Assembly: GCA_949318235.1 (NCBI GenBank)
Contig: OX439135.1
Span: 24,010,957 to 24,074,956 of the forward strand
DNA: 64,000 nt
Origin: Ecdyonurus torrentis
Taxonomy: Eukaryota > Arthropoda > Insecta > Ephemeroptera > Heptageniidae
Direction of reading: 5' to 3'
The position numbers and the translations under genes are program-made. The notes under the pieces were generated by a model that did not search any database, was not told the origin of the DNA, and saw only the letters and a program-made list of their open reading frames with translations. Each line of letters opens with the position of its first letter. Position 1 is the stretch's first letter. Positions 46,433 to 64,000 of this stretch are shown here, piece by piece.

Positions 46433-47333
46433 ATCGTCATCAAATAAAAACAAAAAGCAAAAAAATGAAGTGAGATAACTTTGCCCAGCACTCATTGTCA
46501 CACAATTTCCGCAATATAATGTCACTTTCAGCTTTCAATAATTTATCAGTTTATCTTGTGCTTTAAATTTCTTTATAATTCCAAATTATTGCGAGATTAA
46601 ACAGGATTAACTGTATCAGTCATTTCATAGAAATTTATTCATTAACTTAGTTACTGTTGAACACCAGTGCTATGCAATATTATTTCTATCGTATCATTCA
46701 GAGTAACGAATTTGAATTTAATTTATAAACAAAATTATACAAGTATGTTATATTAATTGCACATTTAATTCTTATCATTCTTAATTATAAAAAAATATAT
46801 ATTTTTTATAAATATTTTTATATTATAAATAATTATAAAAAACACATGTTAATTTTATAAAAATTTATTAAAAAAAAATATATATTGTAGTTAAAATAAA
46901 AAATAAGTTTATATATTTTATATGTACTTATATTAGTAATAAAAGATTAATATATATAAAATACCAATAATAATTGTTATCTACTGATTAGAATTGATCG
47001 GCTTACGTCAATAATAAAACCTACATTTCTGCACCTATACAATAAGCAGTGAAAGAAATTTAGTCTTTAGCGAAACACTCGATAATAAAGATATCATTGT
47101 GTTTCTATGTTTGCTATAATATGATTATGTGAGAGCTGATGAAAGAAAAAGTGAAATCATATAGAATAATATTTGTTATATCAAAATTATAAACAATTTA
47201 AATATATATTTTGAATTTAATTTCAAAATAAACAATTAAAGTGAATTGTGAAAGGTGACTATAAAATAATTTTTTATCTTTTTTTTTTTTTTTTTTTTTT
47301 TTTGAGAAAATAGTGAATTAAAAAGCTTTATTC
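46433..47333. other. AT-rich DNA 5' of the kinase gene
   Basis: No repeat family recognised. A run of about 23 T (47281-47303) is followed by GAGAAAATAG, a possible splice or trans-splice acceptor just 5' of the kinase start. Confidence 0.4.
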
Positions 47334-48518
47334 ATGGCTTGTTTACGTGAAATATACAATAGAAAAAAATCATCGCTTGATATTAAAGATACAACTACAA
47401 GTATGGCTAAACCAGAAGCTCGAAGAGACAGTGAAAAAAGTAATAATAAAAATAAAGTGATGAATTTAATAAGTAAGCGACATTCGAGTGGTATAGCAGC
47501 TAATGAAAGATTTTTACTTCAAGCAAAAAGTGATTTCCAAATATTATGGGACAATGCACCAAATCATTCTTCAATCAATTTAGATGATTTTGAAAAAGGA
47601 CGTACATTAGGTACTGGTTCATTTGGTCGTGTATATTTATACCAACATAAAATAACTAAGAAATATTATGCTGTGAAAATAATGGAAAAAGCTAGAATTG
47701 TAAAAATGAATCAAATAGAACATACATTAAATGAAAAGAAAATATTGTTATGTATTCGACATCCATTTGTTATAAATTTAGAATATAGTTTAAAAGATAA
47801 TGATAATTTATATTTAATATTACCATTTATCACAGGTGGGGATATGTTCTCATTATTACGTGCAAATAGAAAATTTAATGAAGGGGTCACTAGATTTTAT
47901 GGTGCACAGGTTACATTAGCATTAGAATATTTGCATCATATGGGGCTAGTGTATAGAGACTTAAAACCTGAAAACATATTAATAGATTCATTTGGTAATA
48001 TTAAAGTTACAGATTTTGGATTTAGTAAAATGATCAATAAAGGTAGAACTTATACATTATGTGGAACTCCTGATTACATTGCACCTGAGTTGGTTCTTAC
48101 GAAAGGTCATGGAGTATCTGCAGATTGGTGGTCATTTGGTGTTCTATTATTTGAAATGGCAGCTGGTTTTACACCATTCTTCTCTGCGAATCAAATACAA
48201 ATATATGAAAATATCGTATCTGGAAAAATTAAATTTCCACCAACATTTTCACCAGATTTAAAAGATTTAATTAAAAATCTTTTACAAGTTGATTTATCAA
48301 AAAGATTTGGTAATTTAAAAAATGGTGTTACTGATATTAAAAGACATAGATGGTTTAAACCTGTTGATTGGGATGCATTGTTGAATTGTAAATTAAAAGC
48401 ACCATTTAAACCAAATAATAATGGACCTGGGGATACTTCTCATTTTGAGAAATATGAAGAAATTGGCATTAAAATTACAAATACGCCAAAATTTATGGAG
48501 CAATTTGCCGATTTCTAA
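47334..48518 (+). CDS. PKA catalytic-subunit-like Ser/Thr kinase, intronless, 394 aa
   Basis: Cyclic-AMP-dependent protein kinase type, AGC family, expected in the cytosol or nucleus bound to regulatory subunits. An A-helix-like segment (ERFLLQAKSDFQILWDNAP) precedes the kinase domain. Seen: glycine loop GTGSFG 93-98, K115, helix-C E134, catalytic loop YRDLKPEN (D209, K211, N214), DFG 227-229, activation-loop T241 in RTYTLCGTPDY, APE 250-252, DWW 264-266, turn-motif T382 and C-terminal FADF. Relative to canonical PKA it lacks an N-terminal Met-Gly and has an extra N-terminal 45 residues or so, with RRDS and KRHS (possible autophosphorylation sites). It also has E121 to P164, E127 to D170, W196 to Y240 and E203 to D247 changes. 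An in-frame TAA 15 nt upstream supports this ATG. The whole CDS is one exon. Confidence 0.95.
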   Translation: MACLREIYNRKKSSLDIKDTTTSMAKPEARRDSEKSNNKNKVMNLISKRHSSGIAANERFLLQAKSDFQILWDNAPNHSSINLDDFEKGRTLGTGSFGRVYLYQHKITKKYYAVKIMEKARIVKMNQIEHTLNEKKILLCIRHPFVINLEYSLKDNDNLYLILPFITGGDMFSLLRANRKFNEGVTRFYGAQVTLALEYLHHMGLVYRDLKPENILIDSFGNIKVTDFGFSKMINKGRTYTLCGTPDYIAPELVLTKGHGVSADWWSFGVLLFEMAAGFTPFFSANQIQIYENIVSGKIKFPPTFSPDLKDLIKNLLQVDLSKRFGNLKNGVTDIKRHRWFKPVDWDALLNCKLKAPFKPNNNGPGDTSHFEKYEEIGIKITNTPKFMEQFADF

Positions 48519-48533
48519 TATAGCTGTATTGCA

Positions 48534-48567
<34 letters not shown>

Positions 48568-48726
48568 AATTACAAGGTTTACAATGGCATAGCCTTATCG
48601 GTCGGTTCAAGCAATTTTCTCAATGTATATAATTTTTTTTTTTAATTTCTTCACAATATATTACAAGTTTCATGAAACAAAAAACAATAACCTGATAAAT
48701 ATATATATTTTTTTAACATATATTAC
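48519..48726 (+). other. Kinase 3' flank
   Basis: A run of about 25 T starts 17 bases after the stop codon. No AATAAA was seen within 200 bp. The frames here are shadows. Confidence 0.5.
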
Positions 48727-48915
48727 GATGTTATCCTGTCAAAATGAACGATCTACACTTTACAAATTTGACTCAAAATGAACGATCTACGTTTGGCGCT
48801 TTTTCGTGTTTTAACAAGAGAACTATAGGTGAATTTGGAATTTTTAAAGTATAGATCGATTATTTTGAGCAAAATTTGTAAAGTATACTACGTTCATTTT
48901 GACAGGTAATCATCG
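48727..48915. repeat. Hairpin MITE, about 190 bp
   Basis: CCTGTCAAAATGAACG and CACTTTACAAATTTGACTCA on the left pair with GAGCAAAATTTGTAAAGTAT and CGTTCATTTTGACAGG on the right. AATGAACGATCTAC is repeated within the left arm. Confidence 0.9.
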
Positions 48916-49061
48916 ATAATTTCAAAATATTATTTTTAATTTTTATAAATAACCTATAGAAAAAAGCAAGTTAGATTTGGTGAGTTAAACTTCAAACAAC
49001 TTAAACTTGAGTGGCTATATATTTGTTGATAAGATTGCGCTTGGATGCCATAATTGAGCAG

Positions 49062-50040
49062 TAAACTGTGATATCATATCTGTGATATTATAATGCAACA
49101 TCAAATTTAGCCCATATTTTCCTCATAATAATAACTTTGTAAATTTGGTGCGAGTTCTGAATGTTAAATATATTTTCAAAATCGTGTGTATATACATATT
49201 GACCAGTATTTTTTTTGTGTATTGTTATTATTATTATTATTTTGGGGAAATTAAAAAATAAAAATATTACTCATGAACAGTTTTTCAAAGGTTTAAAGCC
49301 ATAGACCACACAAAACAACGTGTGCTTTTTAATGAATAAACACGAAATAAGATCTTCAAAACTGTTGACAATTTTTACCAGAATGTTAATGTAGCCCCAC
49401 GAGAGAGCGTGAAAATACTCTAAAGTATGCAATTTGCGTGACTAATCATGTTTATGACGTCAGAAACATGAAAAAATTAATATGAAAATGTTGTGCGGGT
49501 TGAACAAATCGAAATTTCTGATCACTGCTACTACGGAGCTACAGTTGAGTTTTGAGACAAACTAAAGTTATTTATGAAAGTCCCATTAAGTGTTTTGTGA
49601 TATAAATGCTTATGTATTTCTCTCGTCTATTCCTTTAAGCAAGTTGTTTTCATCTGAGAAAAATAATACATGTATATGAATAGAAAATAATAGATAGTTA
49701 AATAATAGAAAAGAAAAATAATACATAATTGTATTATTTTATTTTATTTTACTCCGATATATGAACACAGTTTGCTTTAACATTTGAAAAACAACATTAT
49801 AGTTCAAAAGTTTAAAGTTATATTATTTTTTAATTTGCAAAAAATAATAATAATTAGGCTGGGCAATGTAATATAATGGTCAATATGTACACACGATTTT
49901 GATAACATATTTTACCATTCAAAAATCGCGCCATATTTACAATATTATTATGGAGAAAATATGCGCTAAATTTAAATGGTGTAATATAATACCACGCTAA
50001 TAAGAAAAGTACCATAATTTCTAAGGAAAAAATATTTCTG
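49062..50040. repeat. Old inverted repeat interrupted by a family B insertion
   Basis: 49075-49212 (AAATTTAGCCCATATTTTCC, TCAAAATCGTGTGTATA, CATATTGACCA) is the diverged complement of about 49868-50000. The family B copy at 49293-49638 lies between the arms. 50041-50366 holds further diverged sequence resembling family D (CCTAATGCATAGTCCAGCAT). Confidence 0.7.
49293..49638 (+). repeat. MITE family B copy (plus), TTAA-flanked
   Basis: TTAAAGCCATAGACCACACA left end and CTCGTCTATTCCTTTAA right end. TATGACGTCAGAAACATG is central, with the TGTAGCCCCACGAGAGAGCG segment intact. Confidence 0.94.
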
Positions 50041-50366
50041 ATCATACATGGCACTATAGACCCCCTGCACATCCTTGCGCTTTGTCGCCATGTTTGTGGT
50101 GCCTAATGCATAGTCCAGCATAGGGAAAACATCATTTCTCCTAATTTTTCACATAAAAAGAGTTTATTTCAACTGAACGAATTTTTCTCATATTCTTCAA
50201 GCTTATTAGGAGCTAGAAATAAGGCTTTGATTGAGCTTTGAAGCTTCTTTTGCTATTAAAAAAATAAAAATGACATTTCCTATGCTGGCCTATGTATTTC
50301 TGACCAACAAATTTGAAGCTTTTAAATATGAGTGCAACTGGTCTATAGCGCATTATTTCAAACCAC

Positions 50367-50668
50367 AGGGTGTATTCATTCATGTTAAAGTCAACGCCAT
50401 GTTGGATAACTCAATAACATGGGTAGCATAGGAAAATAACTCATTTTGTCAGTTTAAAAACACCATGCAATATTTTTGAGTGCATTGATATTATAAATAT
50501 GTTGAATTAGTATCTCAAGTATTTGAGAAAAATAATAATAACAAAAAATAAATTGGTTTTCCAAAGAAAATTGGCTTAAACGAAATTTGTCCTATGCTGA
50601 GCAATGTTATTTACTACTCTAGCATGGCCTCCAAGCGCATTAAATATGACGCCATCCACATACAACCT
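50367..50668 (+). repeat. MITE family D copy (plus)
   Basis: AGGGTGTATTCATTCATG start, GTCAACGCCATGTTGGATAA, GTCCTATGCTGAGCAATG and CATACAACCT end. The CRE-like site is mutated to TGACGCCATC. Confidence 0.88.
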
Positions 50669-51154
50669 AATAGTGAAATAAAAATGTATCATGCCATAAT
50701 TTTATTGACTTAAAGAGTTCAATTTACTGCATTCCCTTAATTTGAACTTTGAAATTTGAATAAACATCGAACGCAACGTGACTTAATAATCTTAATGCCC
50801 ATAAATGCGCCAAACAAATCTATTTAACGAAACCATAACACAATATTGGAATACAATTATATTTATAACTTATTTTTTAATTTAGTGTAATTGAAAAATA
50901 ATCTAAACTTAATTTAAAAAAATAATATTATTAATAATAAAAAATATATACATAATTTATATTATATAAATAGTTTAAATTAATTAATTTTTAGTAAAAT
51001 AAATTATACTTTTCCATAAAATACTCTTTTTTATAACATTGTATTTAATATTATATGTGTAAAGAAATTTATATTAAATATTTTTTAACCACATGCAATG
51101 AAATGTTTTTAATTGTTGTAACAAGTAAAACGAGTTTTCCATAAGAAATGCACA
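50669..51154. other. AT-rich intergenic DNA, no gene seen
   Basis: 51090-51150 repeats words from the inverted element at 20320-20640 (AAATGTTTTTAATTGTTGTA, CATAAGAAATGCA). Nothing else. Confidence 0.5.
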
Positions 51155-51486
51155 TTAAGGGAGTAGAGTACCGACCTTATATCTCAAAAACTAGAAGTGT
51201 TTTAGGTCTAAATTTGGTGTCATTGTGTAGCTAAGGGTCATACCTAGCCGTGATAAAAATTTCAAGATGTTTGACCATCCCGAAAGAAAGAAAAAAATTA
51301 TTGAAATTAACATTGGGCCTTATGGGCTTAAAATTTCAAAAAATTTATATAAAATTAATTTGCAATTTGACTCGGCAAAATTTTTTTATATTTGAAATTG
51401 TCTCAAGCTGAATGTGCAAAATTTCAGATTTTTTTAACGTGAAAAGTTTGAGTCTAATGGCTGACGTCGGTACCCTACTCCCTTAC
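51155..51486 (-). repeat. MITE family C copy (minus)
   Basis: TTAAGGGAGTAGAGTACCGA with CTTATATCTC at the left. GCTGACGTCGGTACCCTACT and CCCTTA at the right. Confidence 0.92.
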
Positions 51487-52225
51487 TAAATTTTGATTAT
51501 GTAATATATAGTATTACTAAAATGTCTTGAAATTGTTCAGACTACAGAAGAGGTAATTCTCTTCAATTGTAAAGACAGAGAAATGTGATGAATCGAACAT
51601 ACAGTGGTACTTAAAGATAAGATAACAAATATGAACAGTTTTTAGTGTTATATTATAATATAATGCAAAAGTTTTACTCATGTGATAACTTTCATGAAGC
51701 CCATTTTATTTTATTTTTTTTCTTCTTTTTCTTATCATTTAACATAATTATATGATAATTTATTTTATTTATTCATTGTTTTTAAAAATTATTTCCAAAT
51801 ATTTGTGTTACATTTTGTTCCTTCAAATTTGAGTAAATTATATAATGCGAATGTTGTGATTCAATTCAATTTTATTTCATATTATATATGTATAACATAA
51901 TGTATGTGTATTACTATTTATAAATCAAAATGTTTATTGTAAATAGAATTTGTAAAATTAATAATTTATGTATTTATATTTATAAAATAATGTTTAATTA
52001 ATTAATAAAAATATGTAAATAAATACTAAGTAATATTTTATTTTTTATTTATAATTTTTCAAAATTATAGTGTATTATCATGAAATAATATATCATATTG
52101 ATTTATTTAACTCAGATTTTTTTTTTATATTTCCCACATTACATTATGATAAATTTACATTCTTATTTCAAATGAAATCATTTTACGTAAGCTATCCCTG
52201 TTTAACAAACAGTAAATAAGTTATT
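51487..52225. other. AT-rich intergenic DNA, no gene seen
   Basis: No repeat family or coding region recognised. Confidence 0.5.
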
Positions 52226-52560
52226 AAGGCGGGAAATCAGGTACTGCGGGATTTGACTAAAAAATTGTAAAGAAAGAAAAATCGGAAATTTTGCAAGATG
52301 ATACCTTAGGATATGGTAACTTCAAATATGTAAAAAAAAATTGGGGGGTTACCCTGCTAGATTTTGGAATATGATTTTGTGAAGTATTAGTCCCTAAAGA
52401 GCCCATGTTAATTTTAATAATTATTTTCTCTCCTATCTAATGGTCAAGGTTTCTGAAATTTTTATCATAGGTAGCTGTTACTATTAACTTTCAAATGGCA
52501 TCCTAAAGTTTCAAAGTTTTCTTTTTAATTTTGAAATACAAGCCATCTATATACAACCTT
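52226..52560 (+). repeat. Diverged relative of family C (C2)
   Basis: TAAGGCGGGAAATCAGGTAC, GGGGTTACCCTGCT, GAGCCCATGTTAA, CTAATGGTCA, ATAGGTAGCTG and TACAAGCCATCTA match 6219-6480 and, in reverse, 31470-31690. Confidence 0.6.
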
Positions 52561-52914
52561 TAATATTGACATTACACATAATTGTAGAGTATATAAATAT
52601 ATTTATAAAATTATTTAAAAAGTATAAATATATAGATATTTTGTAGTTATTAAACTTTTAACAATATTTTTACACATTTAAAATAATACTGTAAAAATAA
52701 AATTAATTATACAGTATTTATATACTACGATATACTATTTATTGTAAATTAAATGAGAAATACTATAATAGACATATACTTTTACGTATTTTAAGCCATA
52801 GAAATTTTTAAAGGATTTTTTAAACTTAAAATTCCCATTGAAATAACAATAATTTAAATATCAATAACTGTATGATTAACATATATATATAATACAATAT
52901 TATTATTGATTAAA

Positions 52915-53254
52915 TTAAGTTAGTAGAGTACTGACGTCGGCCATTAGACTCAAACTTTTCTCGTCAAAAAAATTCTGAAATTTTGCACAATGATACTTCA
53001 GCTTGAGACAATTTCAAATATATAAAAATTTTAGGGGGTCACCATGCAAAAATAATTTTATATGATTTTTTGAAATTTTAAGCCCATAGGGCCCAATGTT
53101 AATTTCAATAATTTTTTTCTTTTTTTCGGGACGGTCAAACATCATGAAATTTTCATCACGGTTAGGTGTGACCCTTAGCTACACAATGACACCTAATTTA
53201 GACTCAAAACACTTCTAGTTTTTGAGATATAATGTCAGTACGCTACTATCTTAA
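52915..53254 (+). repeat. MITE family C copy (plus), TTAA-flanked
   Basis: TTAAGTTAGTAGAGTACTGA start and GTCAGTACGCTACTATCTTAA-type end, with all interior words. Confidence 0.92.
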
Positions 53255-53878
53255 ACTGAATCAATGAACGTAAGCATTGAACTTGCCGATTAAAAGACCT
53301 AAACATTGATATAAACCCATATATAGCTGGCCGCTGCAAATATATTTATAAAATATTTTATTATTTAAAAAGTAAACATATTTAGTTATTTTGTAGTTAT
53401 TAGACTTTTAACAACACTTTTACACATTTAAAATAAAACTGTAAAAATAAAAGTAATTGTATTTATATAATATTTATTGTAAAATAAAAATATATAATAA
53501 AATATAACGTGTTATTATTTTAAAAATAATAAAATTATCTAGTATTATTTAAAAAATTACAATTTCGGTGTGCTATATTTTATAATTTATCTTTCCTTTT
53601 AAGGCATTGAAATTGTTGCCACGCAATATTTTTGTTTTTAAATATTGGTTTTACATAATATAATTATTTCTTGTAAATTTTAGGTTTATATAAAAAAAAG
53701 GAAAAAGAAAGAAAAAAAATACTAACAGAAATTCACTATCAATAAACAAATTTTATGTTATCTTAAAATTAAAACTAAAAAATGTTGAACAAGCATGAAA
53801 AGTTTTACATCAAATATGAAAATTGAGCTTCATTTTAAAAATATTTTATTACAATTTTCTATTTGTGTATACTGTATA
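53255..53878. other. AT-rich intergenic DNA, no gene seen
   Basis: Bases 53341-53470 partly repeat 52590-52720 (TATTTTGTAGTTATTA, CTTTTAACAA, TTTACACATTTAAAATAA), so the two C-type elements here are flanked by a duplicated segment. Confidence 0.5.
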
Positions 53879-54185
53879 GGGTGTGTGCGCATGACGTCAT
53901 TCTCAATGCTTTTCGATGCTCTTCTTGAGCAATGAATAACATTGCTCAGCATAGGACAAATGCGGTATTTGGCTATTTTCTTTTGGAAAATAAGCCATTT
54001 TTTGTTATTATTATATTTCTCGCTTACTTGAAAATCTCTAATTCAACTTTTTAATACGAGCATTAATTCTTTCCAAAAAAATTGCTAAGTATTTTTAAAC
54101 TGGCAAAATGTGTCATTTTCCCAAAACGGCCAATGTTATTTAGTACTCACTTATGGCGTTGACTTTAACAAGAATGAAACAACCC
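53879..54185 (-). repeat. MITE family D copy (minus), TATA-flanked on the left
   Basis: TATA then GGGTGTGTGCGCATGACGTC, GAGCAATGAATAACATTG and GACTTTAACAAGAATGAAAC. The ends are as in the nested copy at 34963. Confidence 0.9.
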
Positions 54186-54319
54186 TAAAATATAATAATA
54201 TAAATATTTTTTTTATTTTGTGATATAGCAGTTATTTGATTTGTTTATTTTATTTTTGTTTTAATATTTGCATTGAAATCTTTTGGGACATATAATGCAT
54301 AAAAATTAATATAGTGTTT

Positions 54320-54613
54320 ATCAGCATATGACGTCATATTTAATGCACTTGGGTGCCATACTGTAGTAATAAATAACATTACTTAGCATGCAGGACAAAT
54401 TTTGTTTTTGCCTAAGGGAAATCGCAGTTAATTTTGTGTTATTATTATTTTTCTCACATACTTGAGATATTAATTCAACTTATTAACAACACCAATGCTC
54501 TCAAAAATATTTCTTAGTATTTCTAAACTTGCAAAATGAGTCGTTCCCCTATGCGTCCCATGTTATTGAGTTATCCAACATGGATTTGAGTTTAACATGA
54601 ACGCATAGACCAT
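54320..54613 (-). repeat. MITE family D copy (minus)
   Basis: AGCATATGACGTCATATTTA, CTTAGCATGCAGGACAAA, ACACCAATGCTCTCAAAAAT and CATGTTATTGAGTTATCCAA, then TGAACGCATAGACCATTATA. Confidence 0.85.
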
Positions 54614-54633
54614 TATAATAACAATAATAAGCA

Positions 54634-54664
<31 letters not shown>

Positions 54665-55008
54665 CTCAATGCAAATCCAAGTTGATCCAAGCTTAATTAA
54701 TTAATAAATATGTTAGAAGCCACTTTTTATTTGCTGTTATTATTATAAAAGTCATAAAATTAAAACACACTTCTTATATAAATACATATAGACATTTATT
54801 AAATTGAATAGAGTTAAAAGAAACACAAACTTGAAGTTTGAAGTCTATCATTTAATATTAATGTAGACATAAAAGAAAACACTAAAAAGGGTAACACACA
54901 GATATAAAAATATGAAAACATTTATTGCAGTTCCAGTAAGAAATAAATACATAAGAAATCAAGACAGATAAGATGCTATATTTTTAACATAAGCAATATT
55001 CAAATTGC
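54614..55008. other. AT-rich intergenic DNA, no gene seen
   Basis: Poly-A at 54640-54664. Otherwise featureless. Confidence 0.5.
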
Positions 55009-55326
55009 TTAAAGGCATAGAACACCTTGAACAAAAAACTTGCCTAATATCCTAACATACCCAAATATAAACACTATTTTGGCCGGAGTCATTGATTTCT
55101 AATTTATTTTCCATCTACAAAATGACAGTTGCGGGTTTACTACGTCACAGCTCGCCTGTTTCTCGCGCGCGTGGACCAGACGAGCTGTGACGTAGTAAAC
55201 CTACAACTGACATTTTGTTAATGGAAAATAAACTAGAAATCAATTACTCTGGCCAAATCAACGTTGATTTTCAGGTTTGTTAGGATATTACGCAACTTTT
55301 TTGTTCAAGGTGTTCTACGCCTTTAA
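55009..55326. repeat. Family E palindromic element, TTAA-flanked
   Basis: TTAAAGGCATAGAACACCTT and AAGGTGTTCTACGCCTTTAA are near-exact inverted ends. Inner arms GGGTTTACTACGTCACAGCTC and the complement fold around CGCGCGCGTGG. The CRE-like sites here read CTACGTCA and TGACGTAG. Confidence 0.95.
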
Positions 55327-55544
55327 GGAATAATAATAAATAATAATAAAAATCTTGGATAAATTATAATCCGATTTTTATACAGACACATCAACTATGC
55401 ATCGTTTCATCACAAAACGACTTATATCCACTTCTTCATAAGTTCGATTTTCATACCTTTACCTATATGAATCATGACGTTAATAACAAGTGAATTTAAG
55501 TCATTTTGATATAGAATGACACATTATATTATATCTCTTCTGTA

Positions 55545-55910
55545 GCCTCACAAACTGGGAAGAAAACTTGGAAAAGTGCAACGCTTATATTTTCTAATAT
55601 CTGGATTTCTTATCGCCATAAATTCCAAACGTTATCCTGGCCAAAATAAAAACAGAGATTTTTACAACCGGGTGCGCCCCTTTTTCTGAAACAATTTCCC
55701 CCAGATAAACACCAAAATAGTCCAGGTGATCAATGTAATATTGAAGTTAATACGTGTTAAATTTTATTTCTATAACTTGATTAGAATACGAGAAAAAGGG
55801 GAACATCCAGTTGTAATAACCTCTCTCTTTTCTTATTTTGGTAATGGTGAATATTCCTTACAATTTTTTGAACCCCAGTTTGTGAATGTACAAAAGTGTT
55901 AAGGGACATA
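55545..55910. repeat. Old palindromic element, about 365 bp
   Basis: TTACAACCGGGTGCGCCCC and TTTTTCT pair imperfectly with AGAAAAAGGGGAACATCCAG and TTGTAATAA. CCTCACAAACTGGG pairs with CCCAGTTTGTGAATG. Confidence 0.7.
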
Positions 55911-56376
55911 GATGTAAGTAGATATGATAATAATTATAAATAAATATTTGTTTAATTAGAAGCAATTAAAGATAATATTATAAATATAAATTACTATGGT
56001 CTTACATAAATATAAACCTATTTGCAAGATCCAATCTCATGATTTTATAAGTTTGTTTTGAGTACAGAATTCCTTAAAGTATATACGCAAAATAAAATAC
56101 TATCAATAAAAAACACTGTGTTTTACTTTAATGGAGCTAACTATATTTAAGCATTAAATCATCATTTTTTTTAATATCATGCAATTTATTAATTTAATAT
56201 TAATAAGCATAATTGCCTATAATTTTAATTTACGTTTCATAATATTTATAAAGCTATAAAAGTATAATTTACAAAAAATATAATAAATAATTAGTTGATA
56301 GGGAGACTCTGTTAAGGAAAAAATAACAGAAACAATACTTAAAAAACAGCTTTAAGCTGGAAGTGGGAGTTTCAAA

Positions 56377-56475
<99 letters not shown>

Positions 56476-56743
56476 ATACTTTTGCATAGTTTATTTCAAA
56501 AATTGCGAAAGCACACTCAAGCCTAAAATAATAAATTAAAAAAATTATTTTTATTTACAAAAAAGCCTTAAAATTGAAAGACTATGTTATTTTCTTCTTC
56601 CTTTTTTTTCACATCTTACAATCATGGCTTTAAATTATTTAGGCTGGCGGTAAGAAAATCTTGAAAATCATTCAAATAGAAGGTTTTGCAAAATAGAGAT
56701 TTTGTAAGAAAATAAACAGTTCAACAATACTAACAAGGTGCTA
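55911..56743. other. AT-rich DNA with an (AT)n microsatellite
   Basis: 56386-56469 is about 42 AT units. The 72-codon minus-strand frame across it is a repeat artefact. No gene seen. Confidence 0.9.
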
Positions 56744-57119
56744 TAGCAGACGACTCCCGTCTCAATTTAACATGCTTTCTTATGGGGCAATGAAACAGCT
56801 ATAATTAAGAAATTTTTTCTTGTAACTGAAATTTTTACAGTAACTTACTGAGCTTTAAAACTGTTATTTTCCTGAATTTTAAACAGTTTAGTAACGAATT
56901 ATTTTTTCACTCAATAGACTTGAAATGTAGAAAAACAAAATCTTTTGATTTGAGTCTCAGTAAGATACAATAAAAATTTCAGAACCAAGAAAAAATCTAA
57001 ATGTATCTAACAAAAAAAAAAAAAAAAAAAAAAAACTCACCCGAGTTATATCTGCTTTATTGCCCCATAAGAAAGCATGTTAAATTAAGACAGAAACACA
57101 AAGTCATCTGCTAGCATTT
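56744..57119. repeat. Inverted-repeat element, about 375 bp, 3' of the elongase
   Basis: TTTAACATGCTTTCTTATGG and GGCAATGAA pair with TTGCCCCATAAGAAAGCATG and TTAAATTAAGACAG. The outer arms are GCAGACGACT and AGTCATCTGC. An AATAAA (minus strand) near 57051 could serve as the elongase polyadenylation signal. Confidence 0.85.
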
Positions 57120-57267
57120 TGTTATAGTATTATTAGGCTCTGATTTTTTTTTTCCTCACTAAATCTCACTTTTTGCAAGTATTTTCTCTATTACACTAAA
57201 GTTTGCGAGGTACGAATACTTAAAAAACCCTATAGGTATCCTATATGTAATTTGTTGCCAAAATTGA

Positions 57268-63944
<6,677 letters not shown>

Positions 63945-64000
63945 CTGTAAACAAACAATTATATAAAGGTCGGATAAAAAAGCATTTATTTTGCTTTTTT

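Noticed and set aside
48061..48645. Extra plus-strand frames inside and after the kinase
   Set aside because: They are alternative frames of the kinase CDS and its T-rich 3' flank.

Overview
The window is AT-rich animal nuclear DNA, most likely from an invertebrate. I base this on spliced genes with GT-AG introns, an animal-type fatty-acid elongase, a PKA-type kinase, dense miniature transposons, long microsatellites and very many poly-A/poly-T tracts. No species can be named from the sequence alone. Only about 2.9 kb is convincingly coding. Almost all the rest is introns, intergenic AT-rich DNA and non-autonomous repeats.

Genes, left to right. (1) One orphan candidate exon on the minus strand (11747-11948), GC-rich and of unknown function. 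(2) A three-exon plus-strand gene (13336-21921) assembled here by splice sites and phase. It encodes about 388 residues of a HARBI1/PIF-Harbinger nuclease-like protein whose catalytic acidic positions all appear replaced, so it looks like a domesticated, catalytically dead transposase. (3) An intronless plus-strand gene (47334-48518) for a complete 394-residue PKA catalytic-subunit-like kinase with an N-terminal extension and altered regulatory-contact residues. (4) The 3' six exons of a minus-strand ELOVL-type very-long-chain fatty-acid elongase (57268-63944). Its first coding exon(s) lie beyond the right edge of the window.

Repeats. Several short inverted-terminal-repeat families recur. Family B (about 340 bp, TTAA-flanked, ends AAGGCATAGACCACA), family C (about 335 bp, TTAA-flanked, ends GGGAGTAGGGTACC), family D (about 300 bp, TATA-flanked, ends GGGTGTATGC) and family E (about 300-bp TTAA-flanked palindromes sharing end bases with B) account for about 40 copies or fragments. 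There are also a 2-kb near-perfect inverted repeat (2083-4094), a Tc1/mariner-like non-autonomous element (14279-15599), a hAT-like element (42473-42982), a 73-bp piggyBac-like insertion, and many single hairpins. Nested insertions with visible target duplications show past mobility.

Overall signals. The CRE-like octamer TGACGTCA occurs about 28 times by eye, almost always inside these elements, against well under one expected at this base composition. The genes do not form an operon or an obvious functional cluster. No tRNA, rRNA, CRISPR or prokaryotic feature was seen.
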